A DNA stretch of 64,000 nucleotides from Oceanirhabdus seepicola (GCF_023684385.1 NZ_JAGSOJ010000001.1:1077146-1141145); one strand, 5' to 3'. Shown: positions 42,566-52,290, numbered from the stretch's first letter. The notes: generated by a model not told the origin, from the letters alone. Translations and numbers: made by a program.

Positions 42566-43891
42566 TTAAGATACTCTTTCCTCACAATATTTAATTATTC
42601 CTTGCACTTTTCCAAGTTCTTCTTTTGACATATAATATCCTAATAAAATCATTACAACTTTTGAATTAACCATTAATAATTCTAAAGACAATAATTCTAA
42701 TATTTCTCCTCTAATATCATTAATTTCTGAACTGTTTTCTTTTTTAATAACCTTATCTAGTATTCTTGATACTGCTACATCAATAACAGCCTTATTTTTC
42801 TTATTCTTAGATAATTCTAGAGCTTTGTAATAGTACTTAATGGATTGATTATCCGCATCATGAATATTAGAATTTTCACAAGCCTCTGCAATTATATTAC
42901 AAATCTCTCCCGCCAAATTATAATCATCGAATTCGTTAGTCTCTTCTATTTTGTTTATAATAAGCTCAATATATTCCACAACATCCTCTTCTAGGATTCT
43001 TCCAATTTCTAATATATTTGCTAAAGCAAGAATTTCATATATTGAATTTTCTTTGCTTTTGCTTAATTTATTATATATTTTTTTATGAATTGAAAGAGCT
43101 CTAGAGTAATATCCTTTTTCTCTGTAACAATTACCCTTTATCATCTCACTCTTAATAAACATATTGTTATCAGTTATTTTTTTTGAATAGGATATTTGAA
43201 TTTTCTTCAATGTATCTAATGCCTCATCATACCTTTTCATCAATTTAAGTGTAACACTTTTATTATATAAAATCTTGATATGATTTGATTTAGTAATATC
43301 TCTTTCTTCATTATTATCCATGTATTTATCAATTACTCTAATTACTTCTTCATGTAAATTTAATTCTGAACAGCAGTGAGTTAAACTCAATATAATCTCT
43401 TCATGTACTTCATGATCAATATTACTCATAACAGCAAATTCATTTGCAAGATTAAAATATTTTAATGCCTTTTCATATTTACCTGAAGTTTCAAAGTTTT
43501 CAGCGAGTTTTTTATACATAAACACTTTGTTACTATTCATATTATATTTATTTAAGAGAAATAACATATTTTCAAGCTTTTCTTCTGCCAATATGCCTAT
43601 TTCTTCTATGTATTTTAAATATCTTGTAAATATTTCTTCTGCTTGGTCTTTTTCAGTTATAAAAATTTCATCTATATTTACATCACATTTTATATTTCTT
43701 TTCTTTATTACATCTTTCAGATTACCATGTATTACTTTAGCAGCTTTTTCAGTTAGAGTTGCTTTATCTGTTTCAATCATACTTACAAGATTTCTAGTTA
43801 TTTCATTTCCGCTTACATCTTCTTGCTTTAACTCTAATTTTTTTCTTATTTCCCTTAATCTATAGCCCTGTGTAATAATCCCAAATTCCAT
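42566..43891 (-). CDS. HTH-TPR regulator (RRNPP-like)
   Basis: 441 residues. An N-terminal XRE helix-turn-helix (about 8-65, 'REIRKKLELKQEDVSGNEITRNLVSMIETDKATL') is followed by about 8 TPR-like helix pairs ('KYEKALKYFNLANEFA', 'RYDEALDTLKKIQISY', 'YYSRALSIHKKIY'). This is the plan of peptide-sensing RRNPP regulators (PlcR, Rgg, Qsr). I found no convincing secreted peptide gene on either side, so the signal is unknown, and it may bind another protein instead. AAGGAG precedes the ATG. Confidence 0.82.
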   Translation of the reverse strand: MEFGIITQGYRLREIRKKLELKQEDVSGNEITRNLVSMIETDKATLTEKAAKVIHGNLKDVIKKRNIKCDVNIDEIFITEKDQAEEIFTRYLKYIEEIGILAEEKLENMLFLLNKYNMNSNKVFMYKKLAENFETSGKYEKALKYFNLANEFAVMSNIDHEVHEEIILSLTHCCSELNLHEEVIRVIDKYMDNNEERDITKSNHIKILYNKSVTLKLMKRYDEALDTLKKIQISYSKKITDNNMFIKSEMIKGNCYREKGYYSRALSIHKKIYNKLSKSKENSIYEILALANILEIGRILEEDVVEYIELIINKIEETNEFDDYNLAGEICNIIAEACENSNIHDADNQSIKYYYKALELSKNKKNKAVIDVAVSRILDKVIKKENSSEINDIRGEILELLSLELLMVNSKVVMILLGYYMSKEELGKVQGIIKYCEERVS

Positions 43892-44233
43892 AAACTCAAA
43901 TCTCCTTATATGTAAATATTTACTTTAATTTTAGCATATGGAAGCAATAAAGTAAATATTTTCTCATATTATATTTTTACATTTCACAGATAATCGCTAT
44001 TACTTTAATTAAGCCTCCATTCTATTGTTATTTTTTTACATTTATACTGTACTTTTCCCTTTATTTGGTTTATAATAATATGTGGAGAGTTTATTCCTAT
44101 CCTAAATTTTAGTAATTATTTCCCTTAAAATTTTTTGAAAATAGTATCATTTATTAAAGGAATAAACATATATTAATATGGATAGACTTTAGCTATAAAC
44201 TAAATTTGTTCAAATTTTATAATTTGATATATT

Positions 44234-44285
44234 AACTAGGACTAAAGTGCCTACGAAAAAAAACTAGGCTATTCATGCCTACGAA
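44234..44285. repeat. Two 24-nt direct repeats
   Basis: AACTAGG..TGCCTACGAA occurs at 44234-44257 and 44262-44285 with a 28-nt period. The rest of the 43892-44290 gap is AT-rich with no ORF that I can support. Confidence 0.55.
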
Positions 44286-44288
44286 TAT

Positions 44289-44322
44289 AAAGAAAGAGAG
44301 CTCTTATGAGCTCTCTTTCTTT
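44289..44322 (-). terminator. Terminator of the ATPase gene
   Basis: A perfect 15-bp stem AAAGAAAGAGAGCTC / GAGCTCTCTTTCTTT with a TTAT loop, 69 nt after the ATPase stop. Confidence 0.85.
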
Positions 44323-44324
44323 CA

Positions 44325-44353
44325 GGCTGTTGAAAAAGCCCAATCTCATGGTT
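44325..44353. repeat. 27-nt motif shared with 58466-58492
   Basis: GGCTGTTGAAAAAGCCCAATCTC here matches GGCCGTTGAAAAAACTCAATCTC (minus strand) at 58466-58492. It resembles ends of IS1182-like elements and is probably an insertion-sequence scar; identification is tentative. Confidence 0.45.
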
Positions 44354-44390
44354 ACTAGGACTCTCTTTTCTACTCAAGTACTCTTTATTC

Positions 44391-45938
44391 TTACATAGAA
44401 AACTTTTTATGTATTGCTTTATGCACTGTAAACGCTTGAGTATAATTTGGTTCTGGACTTGAATCATTTCTGAATGCCCATGAAAAATGGTATATCTCTT
44501 TCCCTCTTTTGTTCTTTTTATATATCCAGGAGTTTCCTAGAACGCCCTTCTTATACATAAATCTTAAGGCTTCTTTACAACTCCGTATATTCTTATATGT
44601 TTCAATATTGTCCATAAAGTATCTATTTATATCATCATACCTAAAACTTGATTTTTTAAAGTTTCTAATTAAAAGTAGTGATTCTTTAACGAACTCGCTA
44701 TTTTCTGATATTGAAAGTTCATTTATGAGTTCACTATAGAAATATTCTGAGAACTTTCTCTCACATTTCTTAAAGGTATGAGATACAAACTTATCCTTCT
44801 CAGGATATTGTTCTTTTATTATATTTAGATATTTTATGAAATCCCTTGGTTTACCGAAACTATACCTTTTAAGATATCTAACAACACTTATTCCATCAAC
44901 CTTATTAGAAAAATATTTCTCATATATTTCTTTTGTGGATAACTCTTTAAGCAGTTCATTAGATAGCTTCATTTTGTGAAGAATTAAGTCCATGAGTGGA
45001 TCATCATAAGGCCTCTTATCGCAGTTGTAATGCCAATCCAATATCGCCTGGCTATCTGACACAATTCTATTTAAATTATGTGAATGTGAATTAATCATAT
45101 CTAAAAGATCATTTCTAAAAAGTAGCATAACCTTCGATCCATTATTCTTACATGATTTATTTATCATTATATTTATATCTCTAATAACACTGAATATCTT
45201 TTCTATAAGCTTAATATTAATATTACCCTCTTTATCCGCTGCTATTTTAAGTTCATCAAGATCATCGTATATTATGAGAAACTTACTATTATTTTTTAAT
45301 GCCTTCTTTATGTACTTCTCAAATGTTTTTATTTCTTCGTAATACTTTGTCTTTGTAAATTTTCTACCCACAGTGGTCTTTTTTGCTGAATTGAACATCC
45401 CTTCAAAGGGGCTATTCATCATAACACTTTTCATAGTTGTTCCTAATTCATTTGTTCTCTGTATACTAAACCCGTCTTGTTTATATCCCTTCGTTGTACT
45501 ATATCTACTTTTCATCACTTTACGTATTCGTCCTACCTTAGAAAAAGGAATCATTTTTCTAACCCTATGTTGCTCAATAAGAGTTTCAGCGATATGTAGT
45601 AGGATATTCCATTTCCAGAATAGATAATATTGGTCATACTCCAAGGTAGCAGAATATAGTTCTGTGAGGTAATTCAATTCAAATTCATGAGCATCTATTA
45701 TCTTGCATATATAGTCTTTATCACTATATTGTTTCTTAAGAAAATACGCTAAGATAGTCTTTCCTGTTCCTTTTCTCCCAAAAATAAAATATATATCATT
45801 TTTTTGGCTCTTTTTTACGGCAGGGTGCCCTTTATAGAAATAATCTAAAAAATTACTTTTACTTGCTTCTTTTTTACCGTCAACTTCACCTATATAAAGA
45901 TCCTTAAGTTTAACATGTGGAGTGCCTTCATTATCCAA
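44391..45938 (-). CDS. P-loop ATPase, Sll1717/FunZ-like
   Basis: About 515 residues. Walker A 'FGRKGTGKTILAYFL' (about 53-67), Walker B 'KFLIIYDDLDEL', 'LFRNDLLDMI' sensor-like segment, and a C-terminal winged helix ('FRYDDINRYFMDN..EALRFMYKKGVLG'). The 'VKLKDLYIGEVDGKKE..LDYFYKGHP' start fits the Sll1717/FunZ group of STAND-like ATPases. TTG 45938 is chosen because GGGAGGTG lies 5 nt before it; ATG 45959 would translate across that site. It stands alone, with no nuclease or effector next to it. A defence role is possible but unproven. Confidence 0.7.
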   Translation of the reverse strand: MDNEGTPHVKLKDLYIGEVDGKKEASKSNFLDYFYKGHPAVKKSQKNDIYFIFGRKGTGKTILAYFLKKQYSDKDYICKIIDAHEFELNYLTELYSATLEYDQYYLFWKWNILLHIAETLIEQHRVRKMIPFSKVGRIRKVMKSRYSTTKGYKQDGFSIQRTNELGTTMKSVMMNSPFEGMFNSAKKTTVGRKFTKTKYYEEIKTFEKYIKKALKNNSKFLIIYDDLDELKIAADKEGNINIKLIEKIFSVIRDINIMINKSCKNNGSKVMLLFRNDLLDMINSHSHNLNRIVSDSQAILDWHYNCDKRPYDDPLMDLILHKMKLSNELLKELSTKEIYEKYFSNKVDGISVVRYLKRYSFGKPRDFIKYLNIIKEQYPEKDKFVSHTFKKCERKFSEYFYSELINELSISENSEFVKESLLLIRNFKKSSFRYDDINRYFMDNIETYKNIRSCKEALRFMYKKGVLGNSWIYKKNKRGKEIYHFSWAFRNDSSPEPNYTQAFTVHKAIHKKFSM

Positions 45939-46067
45939 CCTTTCACCTCCCACTTCCATAATTTAATAATATATTAAATTGCTGTAAAATTCAAGAATTA
46001 ATAAACGAGGAATTTTACTATTAAAATATTATATTTTAAGTTATTGTGAAGATATTTGTCATTTAGG

Positions 46068-46126
46068 ACTCATTCACTCAAATTCACCCTCCATTCATGC
46101 AGAATACGCTCCTTTCATACCAGTTT
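46068..46126 (+). promoter_or_regulatory. Three direct repeats upstream of the ABC exporter (LytTR-like sites)
   Basis: CATTCACTCAAATT (46071), CATTCATGCAGAAT (46092) and CTTTCATACCAGTTTT (46112) recur every 20-21 nt, two helical turns, as expected for LytTR-type regulators. The whole stretch is nearly identical at 54823-54880. The LytTR regulator gene at 52291 is the obvious candidate. Confidence 0.65.
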
Positions 46127-46209
46127 TGTAGTAAATCCTTATTATTAATGTTAAAGTTTTCTTGTAATCAAGTCATTGCAATTAAAGTCATGTGGAGGGA
46201 TTAAATAAA

Positions 46210-47061
46210 TTGAAAAACACTAAAAATATTATAACTATTAATAACGTAACTAAAATCTATGATACACAACTTGCCTTAAATAAAGTTTCTTTGTCAGTTA
46301 ATAAAGGTGAAATTTTCGGGCTATTAGGTCCAAGTGGCGCTGGGAAAACTACAATGATAAAAATATTCACAGGTCAACTGATGGAAAGCGAAGGAGAAGT
46401 CTCTATACTTAATTGCAATCCTAGAAATAATAAAAAAGAGTTTCTTTCTAAAATTGGAGTGCTAACAGATAACTGTGGACTTTATGAACGACTTAGTATA
46501 TATAACAACCTTAAATTATTCTGCAGCATTTATGATGTTCCATTCTGTAAGATTGATGAAATTCTTGATTGTGTTGGATTATTAGATGAAAAGAAAAAAC
46601 TTGTGAAGAATCTTTCAAAAGGAATGAAACAAAGAGTTAAACTAGCAAGGGTTTTCTTACATGAGCCTGAAATACTATTTTTAGATGAGCCTACTTCTGG
46701 ACTTGATCCGGTTAATGCCTCATATATCCATAATATATTAAAAAAGTTGAACGCTAAAGGTACAACCATCTTTTTAACAACTCATAATATGGAGGAAGCT
46801 GATCTTCTTTGTGATAGAATAGGCTTTCTAGTAGAGGGTAAACTTTCTCTAGTTGATTCTCCTACAAAAATAAAATTGAAATATACAAAATCAAATGTTA
46901 AACTATTAATGAAAAATATGGATACACATTATGTAGAATTGAATGAATCTGGTGGAGAGAAGATACTATCTTTAATCAAATCAAAAGAGATTTCATCTAT
47001 TCATTCATGTGAGCCAACACTAGGTGAAGTTTTTCTTAAAGTAACGGGGAGGGATTTATAA
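46210..47061 (+). CDS. ABC exporter ATP-binding protein
   Basis: 283 residues with an intact ATPase: Walker A GPSGAGKTT, Q-loop near 'IGVLTDNCGLYERL', signature LSKGMKQR, Walker B 'EILFLDEPTSGLD' and H-switch 'TTHN'. It powers the permease at 47061. TTG 46210 fits best (GGAGGG about 10 nt before); GTG 46192 would overlap that site. The dead ABC-LytTR protein at 52291 shares its length pattern and the 'GLYxRLxxYxxL' block, so the two are probably related and functionally linked. Confidence 0.9.
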   Translation: MKNTKNIITINNVTKIYDTQLALNKVSLSVNKGEIFGLLGPSGAGKTTMIKIFTGQLMESEGEVSILNCNPRNNKKEFLSKIGVLTDNCGLYERLSIYNNLKLFCSIYDVPFCKIDEILDCVGLLDEKKKLVKNLSKGMKQRVKLARVFLHEPEILFLDEPTSGLDPVNASYIHNILKKLNAKGTTIFLTTHNMEEADLLCDRIGFLVEGKLSLVDSPTKIKLKYTKSNVKLLMKNMDTHYVELNESGGEKILSLIKSKEISSIHSCEPTLGEVFLKVTGRDL

Positions 47062-47789
47062 TGACATTTTCATTGAAAAGATTTAATGCAATTTTTATAA
47101 AAGAACTACAAGATTTCAAGAGCAACATAAGCTATCTTTGTATATGTTTGATGCCAGTTGTTTTTTCAATTATATTTAAAATCAATTTTTCTAATTCTTC
47201 TGAAACACCTAATTATGCAATGAAATATTTATTAGTTGTTACAACACTAATGGGCATTTCATTAATAGGGGTGGCACAATCAGCGGGTACTTTCGCTGAG
47301 GAAAAGGAAAAACACACATTAAAAGTGCTCATGCTCTCTCCAATAAGTGAACTAGAAGTTTTACTAGGAAAAACATTAATGACATTTTTATTAATCATAA
47401 TAAGTTCATTAGCTAACTTATTCATATTGAATCCAGGTGATATAAATATCCTCATGTATATAATTATTGTATCTCTTGCAGGTTATGGTTCTATACTTTT
47501 CGGGATTGCTATAGGTATGTTAGCACCAAGCGAAAAAGCTTCAGGTGTTCTATCACTTCCTGCAGTATTTATTTATTTAGCACCTATTTTTTTCACAGAT
47601 ACAAATAATGTAATCATCAAAAAAATTGTAAGTATATTACCGGCTTATAGTATGGAAAGCATTTTACTGCCTGAGGCACTTTCAAACAATGCAAATTCAA
47701 TATTCTTAAGTATTCTATATTTAGTTATGTGGCTAGTATTTGGATTTATATTCTTCATAGTTATCTATAGAAAAAAGAAACTTAAATAA
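47061..47789 (+). CDS. ABC-2-type permease
   Basis: 242 residues with six membrane helices and the 'FAEEKEKHTLKVLMLSPISELEVLLGKTLMTFLL' coupling segment of ABC-2 exporters. The ATG overlaps the stop of the ATPase gene. Substrate may be an antimicrobial peptide, lipid or drug; the repeat-controlled promoter suggests induced expression. A relic of a second copy lies at 53621-53732. Confidence 0.87.
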   Translation: MTFSLKRFNAIFIKELQDFKSNISYLCICLMPVVFSIIFKINFSNSSETPNYAMKYLLVVTTLMGISLIGVAQSAGTFAEEKEKHTLKVLMLSPISELEVLLGKTLMTFLLIIISSLANLFILNPGDINILMYIIIVSLAGYGSILFGIAIGMLAPSEKASGVLSLPAVFIYLAPIFFTDTNNVIIKKIVSILPAYSMESILLPEALSNNANSIFLSILYLVMWLVFGFIFFIVIYRKKKLK

Positions 47790-47884
47790 TTAAGTCAGAT
47801 AAAGTTAGATAAACTAGTTTGATTATATGAATAATATAGGTTACTAAAGTTAGTATTTGATTAATTACTAATTAAAGATGAATA

Positions 47885-47928
47885 CTTCTACATCTCACCT
47901 ATGGTTAAAGTGAATGTAGAAGCTTTTT
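47885..47928. terminator. Bidirectional terminator
   Basis: CTTCTACAT pairs with ATGTAGAAG, inner TCAC/GTGA, with T tracts on both strands, between the convergent permease and ispH genes. Confidence 0.8.
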
Positions 47929-48772
47929 ATGAATTCTTTAAGAAATTAACTATATCTTCGATAATCCATTTTGGGGTTGATGCTCCAGCTGTAACACCTA
48001 CTGTTTTAATATCTTTTAGAAGATCCATTCTTATATCCTTAACAGTAGATACTTGTTGAGTATTTGAGCAATACTCCTTGCATATCTCATAAAGTTTCTT
48101 TGTATTTGAACTAGCTTTCCCACCTATAACTACTACTGCAGGAGTGGTTTGAGCTAAATCCTTCGCTGCTGCTTGTCTTTCAGTTGTTGCATTACATATT
48201 GTATTAATAGCTATAACTTCTTTATCTTTATTAAACTCTTTTATTTTATCAACAATCCCATCCCATATTTCTTTCCTTTCAGTAGTTTGAGCTAGTATAC
48301 AAATGTTTTTATCAAATAATCTTATGTCTTCCTCATCTCTTGTGATAAATGCTGAACTATTACACCACCCATTGATTCCAATAATCTCAGGATGATTCTT
48401 ATCACCTACTAGAACAATTTGATAATCTTTTTCATAGTATTCACGAGCTTTATTTTGAATTTTCTTTACAAATGGACAAGTACAATCAACCACAGTATTA
48501 AAAATCCCCCTGAGCTTTTTTTCTATTTCTTCTGTAACCCCTTGTGCTCTAATGATAATTTCATCATACTTTTCTAATTTTCCAACCTCATCATATCCAA
48601 TAGGTTCTACCCGCTTTTCTTTTAGATAGTTTATAGCTTCTTCATTGTGAATAAGGGATCCTAATGTATATGTTCTAAAATTTTTATCATTTGTTTTTTC
48701 TAGAGCTGTTTCATAAGCTCTATTAACTCCAAAGCAAAACCCTGATTTATCCGCTAGTATTACCTCTCTCAT
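47927..48772 (-). CDS. ispH: 4-hydroxy-3-methylbut-2-enyl diphosphate reductase IspH
   Basis: 281 residues, with the three Cys ligands of the [4Fe-4S] cluster: 'SGFCFGVNRA', 'VDCTCPFVKK' and 'TICNATTERQ', plus the conserved 'VTAGASTPKWIIEDI' end. The enzyme makes IPP and DMAPP from HMBPP, the last step of the MEP isoprenoid route. IspG, the preceding enzyme, is encoded 1.2 kb away on the other strand. AGGTG precedes the ATG. Confidence 0.95.
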   Translation of the reverse strand: MREVILADKSGFCFGVNRAYETALEKTNDKNFRTYTLGSLIHNEEAINYLKEKRVEPIGYDEVGKLEKYDEIIIRAQGVTEEIEKKLRGIFNTVVDCTCPFVKKIQNKAREYYEKDYQIVLVGDKNHPEIIGINGWCNSSAFITRDEEDIRLFDKNICILAQTTERKEIWDGIVDKIKEFNKDKEVIAINTICNATTERQAAAKDLAQTTPAVVVIGGKASSNTKKLYEICKEYCSNTQQVSTVKDIRMDLLKDIKTVGVTAGASTPKWIIEDIVNFLKNS

Positions 48773-48908
48773 AATATCACCTGCTTTTTATATGATTTAA
48801 TATTGTTGTAATTTCATCTTTATTATAATTGAGAATGGATAATTTTAATAACGAATAATTTTAATAGGAATGATTTAAAATTTCGATTATGAATTCTTAA
48901 TGCTACTT

Positions 48909-49784
48909 TTATTTTAATCTTCCCTCTAGCATGTCTACCCAATTTCTAATAGCAAGTGAATTAATTTTACTTTCATTAATTACCATGTACACTTTTTTAG
49001 AAGGTGGTTTTAAATCTTTTAGATTAATTTGAATTAGATCCCTTTCTAATAATTCTTTTTCTACTGATGATTTAGTAACAAAAGCATATCCAAATCCATC
49101 CTTAACAAAATCAACAACATATGAAATCCTATCTACTGAAAGCTTTAATAATGGACTATCTCCAACAGCTTCACTTAACCACTTAAAAAATTCTGACCCT
49201 AAATCTGCATAAAGCAAAGGCACTTCTAAAAACTCACTAGATGTTATTACTTTTTTAATATCCCCTTTATTTTTATGACTTGTTACCAAAATTATCTCAT
49301 CTTCATAAAAATCTATAACTTTAAATTTACTCAATTTAGGGTTAGTATATATGAAACCCACATCCAATATTTCATCTCCTAAAAGCCTTATAATTTCTTC
49401 AGAATCATTAACTTTAAGCTTTACAGCAATATTTGAAAATTTATTAAAATACTCTTTTATTACAGATGATAAAGCCCCTTTATATATTGAATCTACCACT
49501 CCAATTGCCAATCTATCTTGATATTTGCCAGTGGATCTAGCTTTAATTATTCCATCTTTTTTTAATACAAGAATCCGTTTAGCATAAGGTAAAAAAGCCT
49601 TTCCTGCATCAGTAAGCTCTACATTTCTGTTGCTTCTATAAAATAATTCTTTTCCTACATATTTCTCTAATTCATTTATTCTATTTGAAATTGTTGATTG
49701 AACTACATACTGAATCTCTGCTGTCTTAGTAAAGTTTTTATTCTTTGCAAGTAAAATAAAAGATTCAATGGCTTCAATATTCAT
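48909..49784 (-). CDS. LysR-family transcriptional regulator
   Basis: 291 residues: N-terminal winged HTH 'FILLAKNKNFTKTAEIQYVVQSTISNRINELEKYVGKELFYRSNRNVELTDAGK' and a periplasmic-binding-like effector domain (about 88-290). AGGAGG precedes the ATG. The gene is divergent from ispG with a 156-nt gap that includes TCGAT-rich dyads (49802-49860), a usual place for LysR binding, so it may regulate ispG and itself. Effector unknown. Confidence 0.9.
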   Translation of the reverse strand: MNIEAIESFILLAKNKNFTKTAEIQYVVQSTISNRINELEKYVGKELFYRSNRNVELTDAGKAFLPYAKRILVLKKDGIIKARSTGKYQDRLAIGVVDSIYKGALSSVIKEYFNKFSNIAVKLKVNDSEEIIRLLGDEILDVGFIYTNPKLSKFKVIDFYEDEIILVTSHKNKGDIKKVITSSEFLEVPLLYADLGSEFFKWLSEAVGDSPLLKLSVDRISYVVDFVKDGFGYAFVTKSSVEKELLERDLIQINLKDLKPPSKKVYMVINESKINSLAIRNWVDMLEGRLK

Positions 49785-49844
49785 AAAGACCTCCTCTATT
49801 ATCGATTATTTCGATTGTTATCATTAATATAATTCGTTTTTGAA

Positions 49845-49876
49845 ATCGAAAATCCTTTAGTATACTATAATAAGTT
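49845..49876 (+). promoter_or_regulatory. ispG promoter
   Basis: TTGAAA, 17 nt, TACTAT. A TATAAT is 3 nt further on. TCGAT dyads overlap it. A short GC hairpin GACGCG-TTCTA-CGCGC follows at 49894-49911 in the leader. Confidence 0.6.
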
Positions 49877-49940
49877 CAATAAAATATAAAAAAGACGCGT
49901 TCTACGCGCTTCGCTATAGAAACCTAAGGAGGTTGGATTA

Positions 49941-50990
49941 ATGGATAGGAGAATCACAAAAAAAATAAAAGTAGGAAATATATATGTAGGTGGAGATTCA
50001 AAAATCTCTGTGCAGTCTATGACTACTACAGATACTAGAGATGTAGATGCTACTGTAAAACAAATTCTTAACTTAGAAAAAGCAGGTTGTGACATTATAA
50101 GGTGTGCTGTACCTGATATAGCATCTGCAGAAGCTTTGAAAAATATAATAAAACAAATTCATATCCCTCTAGTAGCAGATATACATTTTGATTATAGATT
50201 AGCACTTAAATCTATAGAAAGTGGAGTTGATGCATTAAGGATAAACCCAGGCAATATTGGAAATTTAGATAGAATAAAAATGGTAGTGAAAGCTGCGAAA
50301 AGTAAAGGTATACCTATTAGAATCGGAGTAAATTCAGGTTCTTTAGAAAAGGACATTTTAGAAAAGTATACGAAAGTTTGCCCAGAAGCCTTGGTTGAAA
50401 GTGCTTTAAAACATGTAAGAATATTAGAAAGTTTAAATTTTTATGATATATGTATTTCTATAAAATCTTCTAATGTAATGCAAATGATAGAAAGCTACAG
50501 ATTGATTTCTGAAAAAGTGAATTACCCACTTCATCTAGGCGTTACTGAAGCAGGGACTCCATGGAGTGGAACTATAAAATCTAGCATAGGGATAGGGACT
50601 CTTTTAGCAGAGGGTATTGGGGATACTATAAGAGTTTCACTTACTGGGGATGTATCGGATGAAGTTAAAGTAGGTCATGAAATTCTTAAATCTTTACTCT
50701 ATATAGACGAAGGCGTTGAGCTTGTATCCTGCCCTACATGTGGTAGAACACGAATAAATCTTATAAAAATAGCTGAAGAAGTAGAAAAGAGATTAGCAAA
50801 ATGCAAAAAAAATATTAAAGTAGCTATAATGGGTTGTGCTGTTAATGGTCCCGGAGAAGCTAGAGAAGCAGATATTGGCATTGCAGGTGGTAATGGGACT
50901 GGTTTAATATTTAAAAAAGGCCAAGTACTAAAAAAGGTTAAAGAAGAAAATTTAGTAGAAGAACTGATGAAAGAGATAGAAAAACTATAA
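49941..50990 (+). CDS. ispG: 4-hydroxy-3-methylbut-2-en-1-yl diphosphate synthase IspG
   Basis: 349 residues: TIM barrel with 'SVQSMTTTDTRD', 'DAIRINPGNIG'-type block (ALRINPGNIG) and C-terminal Fe-S part 'SCPTCGRTRINL' and 'IMGCAVNGPGEAREADIGIAGG'. This enzyme converts MEcPP to HMBPP, which IspH then uses. Length fits the short bacterial form. AAGGAGG precedes the ATG. Confidence 0.95.
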   Translation: MDRRITKKIKVGNIYVGGDSKISVQSMTTTDTRDVDATVKQILNLEKAGCDIIRCAVPDIASAEALKNIIKQIHIPLVADIHFDYRLALKSIESGVDALRINPGNIGNLDRIKMVVKAAKSKGIPIRIGVNSGSLEKDILEKYTKVCPEALVESALKHVRILESLNFYDICISIKSSNVMQMIESYRLISEKVNYPLHLGVTEAGTPWSGTIKSSIGIGTLLAEGIGDTIRVSLTGDVSDEVKVGHEILKSLLYIDEGVELVSCPTCGRTRINLIKIAEEVEKRLAKCKKNIKVAIMGCAVNGPGEAREADIGIAGGNGTGLIFKKGQVLKKVKEENLVEELMKEIEKL

Positions 50991-51073
50991 ACATAGCTGC
51001 CTATAAGACTAATGTTGATATTGAATTATTATTTATATTAAGGATATATAATTACACTTTAAGCCTATAAAAC

Positions 51074-51120
51074 AAAGCCTATATCTTATTTTACATGGTA
51101 ATTTAAGATATAGGCTTTTT
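51074..51120. terminator. Bidirectional terminator after ispG
   Basis: AAAGCCTATATCTTA pairs with TAAGATATAGGCTTT with a T tract, between the convergent ispG and phosphoesterase genes. Confidence 0.88.
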
Positions 51121-51124
51121 AAAT

Positions 51125-52036
51125 TCACTCTACTTTTAATGAAGATATAGTAGGTAATATGGATCGTCCATTCCATACATCTCCAAGTCCCAACTCTCTT
51201 GGTGAAATATTCTGGTACTGACCATTCATACCTTGTATCTCAATACCACCATGTTCTGTAATTGTTATAATACTATATAACCCTTCTTCATATAGAACAA
51301 TATCCTTCAACCCTGGATATTTTTTATGTATTTCATCAGAGTAACAAAAATGCTCATATTCAGGTCCAAACCATATATATGACATTGTATTTAAACCAAA
51401 ATAATATGTTTGTCCAATTTTCTCAAGAGAATCTCCATGGTCGTGTCCATTGATACATAACAGCACTTTCTTCCCTGTTTGATTTACTCTGTTAATCAAA
51501 CTTCTTACTTCATCCCGATTATATACTCCTCTTTTAGCAAACTCATTTTCAAAACTATGATGTGAAAAAATAACAAAATACTCACTATCATCAGTTAATT
51601 GGTCTTCCAACCACTTAAATTCATAATCTGGAAGAATGGGATATATGTCTTTTATCCTATTATAATTTTTTTTGCAATAGGGTTCATATCCATTGTCTGT
51701 CTTGATAAAGCAAGTATCTAATACAATAAACTTAACTTTACCATAATTAAATGAATAGTAACTTTTTCCCATATGTAAAAAATTCATGACTTTTTCCCTT
51801 GGAAATAAATCAGAATCATGATTTCCTATCACATGGTAATAAGGTTTTCCTATACTATCAAGCATATCAAGTAAAACTTGATTTTCCTCTTTAGGAATAC
51901 AGAAATCTCCAAGTTGAATAACAAAATCTACATCTGTATCTTTAATATTAGTTACGAAATTTTCAATTCTTTCACGCCCATCGGGAATATGATCATAATG
52001 TAAATCAGTGAATAATGCAAATTTAATTTTATCCAT
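51125..52036 (-). CDS. Calcineurin-like metallophosphoesterase
   Basis: 303 residues with the whole metal-binding set: 'FTDLHYDH', 'VIQLGDFC', 'HVIGNHDSD', 'VIFSHHSF' and 'CINGHDHGDS'. It is a cytoplasmic dinuclear-metal hydrolase close to the CpdA/Icc type; the substrate may be a cyclic nucleotide, a phosphoester or a phospholipid head group. The start is ATG 52036 with GGGAGGTG at 5 nt. Confidence 0.9.
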   Translation of the reverse strand: MDKIKFALFTDLHYDHIPDGRERIENFVTNIKDTDVDFVIQLGDFCIPKEENQVLLDMLDSIGKPYYHVIGNHDSDLFPREKVMNFLHMGKSYYSFNYGKVKFIVLDTCFIKTDNGYEPYCKKNYNRIKDIYPILPDYEFKWLEDQLTDDSEYFVIFSHHSFENEFAKRGVYNRDEVRSLINRVNQTGKKVLLCINGHDHGDSLEKIGQTYYFGLNTMSYIWFGPEYEHFCYSDEIHKKYPGLKDIVLYEEGLYSIITITEHGGIEIQGMNGQYQNISPRELGLGDVWNGRSILPTISSLKVE

Positions 52037-52290
52037 CAATGCACCTCCCTACAAATTTTATAAATAATCTCAATTTCGATGTTAGTTATACTTGTGTACT
52101 ACGATTAATTATACCATCTATTGGAGTGAAAATTGTTTATTTTGAAGCAAATAAACAATTATTCATATTTCCATTTTTATAATTTTTATAGTAAGTTTTA
52201 GGTTCAATTATTAATTATTTACTTTATCATCTTCTGCTAATATAATTATAATTGTACTTATTGTAATAATTTTCTATAGGAGAGCTTAAT

